The position numbers were made by a program, and so were the translations under genes. From assembly GCA_013350335.1 (NCBI GenBank), contig CM023539.1, positions 20,752,448 to 20,816,447 of the forward strand: a stretch of 64,000 nucleotides of DNA, read 5' to 3'. The notes under the pieces are model-generated. The model saw only the letters and a program-made list of their open reading frames with translations. It did not search any database and was not told the origin of the DNA. The stretch is from Chimonanthus salicifolius. Lineage: Eukaryota; Streptophyta; Magnoliopsida; Laurales; Calycanthaceae. Below are positions 1 to 9,090 of the stretch, one piece after another (the stretch's first letter is position 1; each line of letters opens with the position of its first letter).

Positions 1-826
1 ATGTAGTTCAGCCAAGGGTGGTATCCTTTAGTTGATACCCCTTTTGTAACTGCCATGACCCTTCACCTCCTCATTGATAATTCCTTTGGGGGTTTCATCC
101 CATGAGATGAAACTCCAACCATATGACCCTTGGGTTTCCATCATGAGATGGAAACCCTCCATCTCCCAACGTGTAGCCTTGTGTGTCTTTGTGTAACAAC
201 ACAACTCTCCAACTTCCTCATAAAGACACCACTTGAGATGGAACACCCCTCCATCTTCCAACGTGTATGCCTTGTATAACCACCAAAAACCTTTCACCTC
301 CTCATTAACCCTCATTGATATTTCCTTTGGAGTTTCATCCCATGAGATGAAACTCCCACCTCCAACGTGTGTAACCTTGATTTGGGTTTCATGAGGTGCA
401 ACTTTCCATCTTATCACCTAACTCACTTAAGATGAAAGTTCCATTAACTTCCCCTTCAACTCATCTCTTTAACTCAACTCATAACTTTAATTCAACTCAT
501 TTACTCACTTAAAGTCAACTCAAATACTTGATTCCATTTCCATCTTAATTCAGCCATATTTTAACTAAGCTTGAACTCACTTGGTGGTCAACCAAGTCAA
601 CCACGACCCATTGGGTCCCAAGTGGGCATTTGACCCAACTGACAATCTTGACCCAATTAAATAAGCCTTAACCATTTACTTCAAGTGAACCTTATCCATG
701 ATCCGTTAGGTCTTAATTGGACACTTGACCCAACACCTTACCCATCTAAGGTCTATCTCCATTAATTTACAACTTAAATGGACAATTTCCATAAATATTT
801 ATTACTTGAAAATACGGGGTGTTACA
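1..826 (-). repeat. 3' LTR of the left minus-strand gypsy element (cut by window edge)
   Basis: Read on the minus strand this LTR begins TGTAACACCCCG at 826 and runs off the window at base 1. The same sequence recurs at about 8761-9085 inside the LTR that starts at 5781, which identifies it as the partner LTR. It holds several GAGATGGA/TCCATCTC hairpins (for example near 145-165) and a GACCCATTGGGTC palindrome near 605. A purine-rich tract lies just outside its start. Open frames in this stretch are LTR sequence, not genes. Confidence 0.85.
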
Positions 827-846
827 ATACAACCCTCTTTTTAAAA
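827..846 (-). other. polypurine tract
   Basis: On the minus strand the bases directly before the 3' LTR are purine-rich (AAAAAGAGGGTTGTAT). This is the usual place and composition for the plus-strand primer of a Ty3/gypsy element. It follows the chromodomain remnant and a CTTCGCTCGATTTTC-like stretch also seen at the pol end of the other elements. Confidence 0.65.
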
Positions 847-887
847 TTTTAATCCTGAAAATCGAGCGAAGTAGGGTTTCAAATGGA

Positions 888-960
888 TTATATAAATAGC
901 TCAAGGTGAGTTGTTTTCATTTCCGATTCAAATTCCCAAGTGGCTTCCTCATCGAAAATT
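888..960 (-). pseudogene. pol 3' end: chromodomain C-terminus remnant
   Basis: On the minus strand this short stretch reads FDEEATWEFESEMKTTHLEL followed by two residues and a stop at 888-890. It matches the EATWE...EMR..(H/Y)P.LF end of the chromodomain in Tekay/Del-type gypsy integrases, and aligns with the longer copy at 42920-43339. Upstream it joins directly to a non-coding spacer, so the integrase core, RNase H and RT are missing from this element. It is a broken relic. Confidence 0.7.
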
Positions 961-1699
961 TGTTAGTGAGGTAGTTTGCCTGTAACACCTTGGATTTTCA
1001 ATTTATTATTTTTATGAAATTTATCCATTTTTAATTGTGAATTTTAGATTGGATCTTATTTGGATAAAGAATTGGGCCATGACCCAATTAAGACCCAATT
1101 GATTGTGGAATTAGTGTTATTAAAAATTAAATGGGTTTGAATTAATTTAGTGATGCATTTAAATAAAAGAGTGCATGGCCGATTATAGGGATTTCCCATA
1201 TCTATCATATGCTCATAAAATCATCTAAAAAAGGGTAATACACGACATTGCTATATTTATTTTTAGCATTGGCCGATTGGGAGGTTACTAGTCTAAGCAA
1301 GGGAGGTCGGCAACTTCCAATTAAGGTACAAGGAAAGGTGCACACGGCATGGGTTAAATAAGTCTTAGCCGTGTGGGGTTTTTATTAGAAGGGAAACACA
1401 AGGGGCGCATGGCCTAAGGGGGGGAAGTAGCTATTTTAAGCACTTCCTAAATATGGACCAAAGAAAGGCTTTAAAAGGAGAGGAGGACATGGGCACACGA
1501 TTTTACAACCCCCTTAGCCGAGTTTTATTTCCTCTCTCCCAATTGTCATTCTCGCCAAGATCAAGAGCAAAGAGGAGAAGAAAGAGCAGCCAACAAGAAG
1601 GAAAAATCAAAGGGAAAGGAGAAGAAGATTAGAAGAACAAGAAATCGGAAAAAGGTTAGTATCTTAATGGAATGATTTATTTTGAAATAAAAGAACCAT

Positions 1700-3160
1700 A
1701 GGATTCGGCCATGGTGAATGGCCGAACCCCATGGAAGAAGTATGGATGATGATTGATAATTTTTAAATGGAAAGAAAGGAACCATAGGGTTCGGCCATAG
1801 TGAATGGCCAAACCCCATGATTGAGTAAATGAAGATCATGGATTTATGCTTATGTCTTAAGAGGATTTTAAATGGAGATATGGTAGGGATGTGGGCCGGC
1901 CATGGCATGGCCGAACCATGATTGCTTTATGGTTAAGTTGATTGGATCAAAAGAATGGGAAAGAAAGGGGTGAGGTTCGGCCATGGTGTATGGCCAAACC
2001 CCATCAATTATATTTATGTTTTAGTTGATTATAATGGATGGTAATCGGTTAAATTTAATAAGAGGTTAATGTTATTGATATGTAACTTTTCAAGTGATTA
2101 ATTAATCAAGATCATGAACCATAGGGTTCGGCCATGGTGTATGGCCGAACCCCATGGGGTTGTTTTTAGAATGGCGATGGATTTGGTTGTTAATTATGGA
2201 AAGCATCCAAGTATGGAAAGAGTTGCTAAAATTGGAAAGTAATCCAATTAAGGAAAGACGATTTCTAATTTAGGAAAACTATCTATTAAAATAGAAAGAG
2301 GAGTTGATTTATGGAAACCTTCCAATTATGGAAAGGTGTAGGTTATTTATGGAAACAATCTAATTATGGAAGGGTTTACTTAATTTGGAAACCTTCCATT
2401 TATGGAAGGAGATTGATAAATTTAGTAAGTTTAATTATGGAAACCTTCTAATCATAGAAGGTGGAGTTTAATTAAGGAAGATTGGATTTAAAAAGGGAAT
2501 AAATGGATTGGATGCCATAAGTGAGGTTCGCCCATGGTGTATGGCCGAACCCAACTAGGATTTATTTTGGAAACCTTTTTATTTATAGAAGGTTGTTTAA
2601 TTAAGTAAGTTTCTAAAAATAGAAGGGGAGATTAACAAGGGGAAAGTTCTATTTTTGGAAGGTGAAATCTAAATTTGGAAATTATCCAATTATGGATTAG
2701 CTAAGAATGGAAGATGATGGAAAAAGGAAACCTAGACATCATAGGGTTCGGCCATGGTGCTTGGCCGAACCCCATGAATTAATTCTATAGGTTAAACTTA
2801 TTTTATGGACCTAAGATGGAACTAAGATGTCATAGGGTTCGGCCATGGTGTGTGGCCGAACCCCATGAATCAAGTAGAATGTATTGTATGGATTTAATAT
2901 GATGTTTGGATTAATGGGACGACATAAACCTAAGCTAGTGGCAAAATGGTAAATATCGCCTAAATTGAAAGATCATGGGTTTGGCCATGATGTATGGCCG
3001 AACCCCATGAGTTGGTTTGTGGATCAAACATTAACTTAGGCAATTGTTTCAATAATTGAAAAGATGGGATTATGGAATAATAACCATGGATGGCATTTTC
3101 GTAAATACGTGTGGAAAATGGTAAGCCATGGGTTCGGCCATGGTGCATAGCCGAACCCCA
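1700..3160. repeat. cluster of GGTTCGGCCAT hairpins in solo LTR A1
   Basis: About ten inverted repeats with arms close to GGTTCGGCCAT and ATGGCCGAACC and 3-5-base loops, near 1707, 1785, 1895 (partial), 1978, 2128, 2525, 2745, 2838, 2978 and 3133. Most are extended by CCATAGG or CATGG outside the arms. The sequence between them is A/T-rich and full of ATGGAAA-type words, and I see no gene in it. Confidence 0.85.
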
Positions 3161-4121
3161 TGGGGTTTTGTTTATGGACTTAGAACCTTGTAATCAAGTG
3201 AGACTTGGTGTTGATTTATTATTATATTATAGGGTAACGGGATCTCGCAAGCGGTGCGCGATTGGTGATCAATTCTTGGACGGAAACGCAAGGACTCGTG
3301 AATGGTCTTTGGTAGGATTCCAGCTCTTTGAAACCATGGTTTATGTACTTTGTTTTATATTGTGTTTGATGAAAATATGTTTCAAAGGATATGCTTTATT
3401 ATTGAATTTCAAATGCTATGTTTAACTTGTTTAAATAGCATGGAGTGACTATGTTTTAAAAGGTGATTTTAAATGCTATGTTTATGTTATTAAAATAGCA
3501 TGTGTTTCATTGGCATCTCATGCATGGCATGGGGTGGAAGAATTATAGGGGTCACACTCCGTCGGGGCATCCGAAAAACCTATGTGCGGTACCTTGATGT
3601 GATTTCCATCAAGAAGAATCCGGAGGGTCCACACTCCGCCGGGGCATCCGGAAGACCTATGTGGTGGGTGGGACTCATTGCATATTTGTCATCATTGCAT
3701 GACATGGATTTTACCTGGTTTTATATATTATGTTATAATATATGTTTTGTACTAACCATGTGTTAGCCGTAACTGGAACACCTACTGGGTGCGTTGTTCT
3801 AACGCCCTACTTCTACCCTAGTTGATGATACAGGTAATCAGGGGAACGATAAACATAAGACGGACTAGGCATAGGAGCTTGGAAGACTTATTTTACATGT
3901 TTTGAATAAAGTTACTCATGAACTTGTATTTGAGTATTTGGATTTCGGAATGTAAAAACTTAGATGATCGAATGATTTATTGGATAATTACGAAGTTTTA
4001 ATTATGGATAAGGCTTGATGTACTTTACTATCTGAATGGAATAGAACTTGGTTCTATTATGATTCCGCATTTTGATGTTATGATTCCGCAGATTATGATT
4101 TTATTCCGCAAGTCGATATTT

Positions 4122-4166
4122 CTATGTGTGAACCATTTTTCATGGACTTGATCCATGCACACATAG
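4122..4166 (+). other. conserved terminal hairpin of LTR A1
   Basis: Outer arms CTATGTGTG (4122-4130) and CACACATAG (4158-4166) enclose an inner stem CATGGA/TCCATG (4141-4157). A hairpin at the same place, with paired base changes, is found in most LTRs of the window. It is followed by the conserved stretch GGCCAGTTAAGG. Confidence 0.8.
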
Positions 4167-4316
4167 GGTTGGCCAGTTAAGGGTCAGACTTTGGAAGTTC
4201 GGACTTAATTCGCGTCGTGACGTCCCGCGCTCTATCACTCTACTCTGTTATAAAAAAAAATATACTCTGAATTTACGGAAAAAAGCAAGTGAAAAAGGGC
4301 GGGGCGTTACAATGCC

Positions 4317-4640
4317 AATGCGAGCCTATGCTCAAGGCTTTTGTTGATTCCATTTTAACTAGGTTTCTAGCTTCACTCTCCTGGAACTCCATCAGCTAAC
4401 TACAGAGTCAGCTGATCAAGCTAACTCGGCAGTTCCCCATAGCTTCCCGTTCAAGTTTCATTAGACTCTTATCTTTTCTACTAAGTTAATCTCCAAAATT
4501 AAGCATATCTTCATTTGCACATAAGTCACTATTTGACTAACACCTTTTGTTCAAAACTTCTACGATACCGAGAATCTCTCAACACTAACTTTCCTGTGAT
4601 ACAAGTCATAATACCACTAACACCTTTTTCTTATAACGTG
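4317..4640 (-). other. non-coding spacer shared with the 19930-31293 element
   Basis: The stretch near 4312-4465 is about 90% identical by eye to the reverse complement of 26275-26430. It sits where RT and RNase H would be expected, so both elements carry the same replacement spacer. Both strands have stops in at least one copy, and most differences would change the amino acid in either reading, so I do not call it coding. Confidence 0.6.
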
Positions 4641-4843
4641 AAATCGATATATCCACCAATTGTCGTCATCGTCTACCAATAGGGAATACTATAGTAAATG
4701 CAGTGGGCATTTGTTGTGCTACAGTGCTAGTAACAGATGCGAAGGCAGTAGATCAAATAACTCATAAGCATATGAACTACAAATTACTGCTATACCTTGA
4801 ATTACCGAATGATCCAATGTCTCTGGAGAAGAAATCGAAATAT
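4640..4843 (-). pseudogene. retroviral-type aspartic protease remnant
   Basis: The minus-strand reading contains FASVTSTVAQQMPTAFTI and FPIG, which line up with the protease region at 55810-55990 (FISATGTLVQQLSTVLTIVS..IG). The DSGAS catalytic motif is not readable here and stops interrupt the frame. It is a degenerate fragment between the spacer and the gag remnant. Confidence 0.55.
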
Positions 4844-5329
4844 TCAGTCGTCCAAATCCTTGTGACTGAGCTGATCGAGCCGGTCGACGGAGAGAACCCC
4901 TGAAGTGAGGAGATCTAGTGTTCTGTGGACACTCTCTTTTGAAATGACCCTGCTGACCACACCGGAAACAAGGTGAGGTGATCTACCGTTCTGTGGACAC
5001 TCTCTTTTGAAATGGCCCTGCTGACCACACCGGAAACAGGAACTTCCAGTGGAACCAGTAGAGGCTGAAGATCTCCCAAAGCAGGGTTTGAATCTTTTGT
5101 GAGGGCAAAAAGTATTTCCCCCACCCCGACCTTTTCGGTCCTGTGCTCCATTGGGGGTTGTGTATCCATTTCCGCTCAAGAGTTGCTGTAGAACGGAAGT
5201 GACTACCGCTTGTACTAGGTTCCGTAGTTCAGGAGGTACTTCAGGAATGTTTGCACTGTCCTGACCCTCTCTGTTCTGTTCTTCTTCATTTTCTTGGTTC
5301 TGTTGTGTTTGTCTTCCTTTTGGAGGCAT
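4844..5329 (-). pseudogene. gag remnant with deleted capsid and duplicated zinc knuckle
   Basis: The reading starts at Met 5329 (MPPKGRQTQQ..., then an E/Q-rich segment and IPEVPPELRNLVQ), matching the gag N-terminus of the elements further right. After about residue 62 it jumps straight to a basic linker and a CCHC knuckle (CFRCGQQGHFKREC), so the capsid domain is missing. The knuckle-coding segment is duplicated in tandem with a 68-bp period (about 4906-4973 and 4974-5041). Since 68 is not a multiple of 3, the reading leaves frame after the first knuckle. Gag would normally form the particle and bind the RNA; this copy cannot. Confidence 0.75.
4906..5041 (-). repeat. 68-bp tandem duplication of the zinc-knuckle segment
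   Basis: Two copies of a 68-bp unit containing GTTCTGTGGACACTCTCTTT and the CCHC coding stretch; copies start near 4906 and 4974 and differ at a few positions. Confidence 0.75.
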
Positions 5330-5766
5330 TTTCCTAAGTCATTGAAACATCGGTTGACTTAGCTTCCTTGTAAAGTTTTGTGTTCTTCATAGTTTGGGGA
5401 AATTGCCAAATAAACAACTTGTGTTTTCTTGTCCTTGGGGAAATTGCCAAATCAGCACTCTTTGTATTTCCCTTTTTTCTTAGAGGAGACTTCCTAAGTA
5501 TCAAGTGTTTATTTCTCAATTTGAGGGTATCGGGGAAGTATCTCCTAATTTACTATGTTTGATAATCCAATTTGTAGTGATTGTCCTTCCTTTACTAACA
5601 TTCCTTGTTGCTCTCAGATTGAATGATTCAGTCTGAGTCTGACGAAGTAAATTAATCCAGCCCCCGTGCAGCGGACACTGAAGAGTCGGTCAGTTGGGAT
5701 TCTTATCTGTCAGTGAGACATGATAACGTCTTAATCTTACTTCGAAAGATTCAACCTTCCCGTTTC
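5330..5766 (-). other. 5' leader of the left element
   Basis: Untranslated leader between PBS and gag start. It carries repeated short boxes that read TTTGGGGAAAT or close variants on the plus strand (for example near 5395 and 5438), also present in the leaders at 45660-45977, 57128-57545 and 23940-24430. The PBS-proximal part (5600-5766) contains the CAGTCTGA and CGGACTCTTCAGTG-type stretches common to all four leaders. Confidence 0.6.
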
Positions 5767-5780
5767 GCTCTAATACCAAC
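5767..5780 (-). other. primer-binding site
   Basis: The minus strand reads GTTGGTATTAGAGC directly after the LTR end GGGCGTTACA. This is one base from the TGGTATCAGAGC site complementary to plant initiator Met-tRNA. It defines the 5' LTR end at 5781. Confidence 0.85.
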
Positions 5781-8700
5781 TGTAACGCCCCGCCCTATTT
5801 CACTCGCTTTCGGAAAATCAGAGTCTATTTTTTTTCTTTTGAATAAAGAGTGATAGAGAGCGGGACACCACGACGCGATCTAAGTCCAAGCTTCCAAAGC
5901 CCGACCCTTAACTAGCTAACCATACGTGTGCGTGGACCAAGTCCACTAAAATGATTCACACGTACTCAAGTTAACTTGCAGAATAATCATAAATGCGGAA
6001 TTACAATAGGATAACAATCCTATTCCATTTTAGATAGCAAGGACAACCATCACTTAATAGTAATTACCTTTAGTCAACATATGCAAAGTTAACATTCAAA
6101 CCACAACAAATAATCTAAGCTATTACATTCCCGAATGCTAGCTATTCAAATATATAGTCCATGAATAACTTAAATAAAACAAAACTAAAACATCCAAGCT
6201 CCTAAGCTTGGATCCGATTTCGTTCCTCGTTCCGTTCATTCCCTGTGTCATCAACTAGGGCAGAAGTAGGGCGTTAGACAACGCTCCCAGTAGGTATTCC
6301 AAGTACGGTCAAACACATGGGTTAGTATAAAAATCCAGATATAACACATCTTGTCGTATCTGTAAAGCATCGTATCCAAAACAGTGTATGATAATAGAGA
6401 TCCAATCATACAGATAAAAATCAGCAACAGTGCATGATAATAAAGATCATAATCATGCTTATGCAATGCCATGCCATGGGTGTCATATGCCATGAGTCCC
6501 ACCCATTAGCCATAACACAATCACAAAACATTCTCTTGATGGAAAGTTCAAGGTATCCTCACAAAACATAGTATCCTCTTGATGGAAAACTCCTCATCAA
6601 GGTATCCCCACAGTTCTCTTACGGATGCCCTGACGGAGTGTGGTCTCCGGTTACCTCTTGATGGGATAATGCATATCACGGTACCCCTCACGACTTTCGA
6701 ACGCCTCGACAGAGCGTGGGTCTCCGCTTACCTCTTGGTGGATAATGCACACCAAGGTCTTCATCTTGATGGAAAACTCCTCATCAAGGTACCCCCACAA
6801 TTGCCTTACGGACGCCCAGACGGAGTGTGGTCTCCGGTTACATATCATCCCTCCCATGCCATGCATGAGATGCAAATGACCACATGCTATGCAATTATAC
6901 AAATCATAGCATTAAAATCTCATCTTTGAAACATATCAGTTATACAAAATAATTCATCAAAATAGGAATTAAAACCATCATACATATCCCGTGGTATCAA
7001 TGAGGTAGGAATCCTACCAAATGACCACTAAAGTGTCCTTGCATTTTCGTCCAGAAACCGTTCACGATCGTACACCGCTTGTGAGGTCCTGTTACCTTAT
7101 AACATATCATTTAATCAACCACATATTCCATTTGATTTCCAAACAAGTTTAAGTCCATAAACATGTCTTAGTGGGGTTCGGCCATACAACATGGCCGAAC
7201 CTCACTCACTTGATTTTGGTCTCTCTTTTGATTTAACCAATCACATCCAGGTACATCATTTTAAAAACCCCAAGTCCACCAAAGAAACCTTAGTGGGTTT
7301 CGGCCATACAACATGGCCGAACCTCACTCCCTTAGTTTTGTGTCCTTCTTTTTAGTCATTTGATCTCTTAAATCATTCCATCTTTGATTCATAAATCTAA
7401 TCACTTAAACAATAATTATCTAACATTGATAACAACCTAAGTCCACAAAACATTCCTCCTGAGGTTCTGCCATACACCATGGTCGAACCCATGATCTTTC
7501 ATTTCCATCCCTTTTACGTCTTAGCCGTTATTCTTTCATAGCTACTTACTTAGCTTACTTATACATGACTTAGGTCCATAAATCATCATCAACACAACAT
7601 AGTTCCATGACTAAACTCCTCCATTTCATAGCTTGATGATTCATCTATTAAATCATACATGGATCTACCAAATGATCCATCAATGGTCCATAATTGGTTC
7701 ATGGGGTTTGGCCATACAACATGGCCGAACCCATGATGTCCCATTTCTATGTTCTTCATTAAATCTATTACAATATTTAACTCCATAAACCAAGGTCCCT
7801 CCATGGGGTTTTAATCATACACTTAGGTCTCTCATTTTAAAACATCATCTTCCATATTTAAAAACATATTAAGATGCCCACATTTCTCCATCATCTTCAT
7901 GGTCTGGCTACATGTAAATACCTCAATATTTCTCCATGCGGTTCGGCCATGTTGGTCCATGGTGCTCCACCCTTTTACATCATTTAGATCCATTTACCAC
8001 CATTAACATTTTCCAACATCCATCCATCATTCTCATCTTTAAAACCCTTTAAACATCAACAATATACCTCCATGTAAAACCTTTTAAAATCATTAATAAC
8101 CTTCCATGGGGTTAACCACCTTTAAAACCATTTAAACCAATGATGTTCTTCCATGGGGTTTGGCCATACAATATGGCCGAACCCTATGGTTCATCAATTT
8201 ATTCTAAAAATCATATAACCATGATCATATTCTTTTGATGGGGTTCGACCATACATCATGGCCGAACCTCATCCACCCCTTTTTGTTGTCCTTGATGGTT
8301 CTCATACATATAGCTTAGGGTTTGGCCATGCGAGGGCCAAACCATGATCCTTGGTCATTCACCATTCCATACATGGTTCATGCATAAAAGTCCTTAGCCA
8401 TAAGAATTAGGGTTCGGCCATGCAATGGCCGAACCATGTCCTTGACCATCTTACTTAATAAAATCTGATGGAGTACTTACCGATTCCGCGACTCCTCCGG
8501 TTTCTTTCATTCCTTCTTGTTCCTTTGATCTTCTTCTTCCTTACCATTTTCTTCCTTCCTTTTTGATCATTAGTCGATATTGATCTTCATAAAATCTTGA
8601 AATGAAAACCCAAAGAGAGGGTTCGGCCAAGAGAGTGTAGGTTTGAGAGAGAGAGAAGCTTGGGATAGAAAATACTCCAAGTCCTTTGTCTTGAGAGTGG

Positions 8701-9090
8701 TCGGCCTTGAGTGAGAGAGGGAGAGAGTGAGATAAAGCAAATAATTCTCTTTGCTGCCCAATGTAGTTCAACCAAGGGTGGTATCCTTTGGTTGATACCC
8801 CTTTTGTAACTCCCATGACCCTTCACCTCCTCATTGATAATTCCTTTGGGGGTTTCATCCCATGAGATGAAACTCCAACCATATGACCCTTGGGTTTCCA
8901 TCATGAGATGGAAACCCTCCATCTCCCAACGTGTAGCCTTGTGTGTCTTTGTGTAACAACACAACTCTCCAACTTCCTCATAAAGACACCACTTGAGATT
9001 GAACACCCCTCCATCTTCCAACGTGTATGCCTTGTATAACCACCAAAAACCTTTCACCTCCTCATTAACCCTCATTAATATTTGGCCATA
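5781..9090 (-). repeat. 5' LTR of the left element, fused to a second LTR
   Basis: Its low end is TGTAACGCCCCGCCC at 5781, next to the PBS. It contains the terminal hairpin (5933-5964), CCAAGC/GCTTGG (6191-6209), tandem CTTGATG/CATCAAG and CGGAG modules (6530-6840), the GGTAGGAATCCTACC palindrome (7004-7018), about nine GGTTCGGCCAT hairpins (7170-8430) and GAGATGGA hairpins (8860-9020). The last part, from 8761, repeats window bases 1 to about 320. Near 9085-9110 it breaks and restarts in the middle of another LTR, so the true upstream terminus is lost. Confidence 0.75.
5933..5964 (-). other. conserved terminal hairpin, left-element LTR
   Basis: Arms TACGTGTG (5933-5940) and CACACGTA (5957-5964), with GTGGA/TCCAC inside. 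Compared with A1 (TATGTGTG/CACACATA), one base pair has changed on both arms. Confidence 0.75.

Larger units (their letters stand above)
981..4311 (+). mobile_element. solo LTR A1 (3.3 kb), inserted in the left element
   Basis: It starts TGTAACACCTTGG and ends GGGCGGGGCGTTACA, with no internal region. The flanking 5 bases are TTGCC (976-980) and ATGCC (4312-4316), a TSD with one mismatch. With the insert removed, the flanks join into a spacer collinear with 26280-26430 of the 19930-31293 element, which confirms the boundaries. About ten copies of the GGTTCGGCCAT/ATGGCCGAACC hairpin lie between 1700 and 3160. Further right are CTTGATG/CATCAAG and CGGAG/CTCCG modules (3540-3660), GGGCG/CGCCC (3787-3810) and the terminal hairpin (4122-4166). 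It probably arose by LTR-LTR recombination that removed the rest of the element. Confidence 0.9.
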
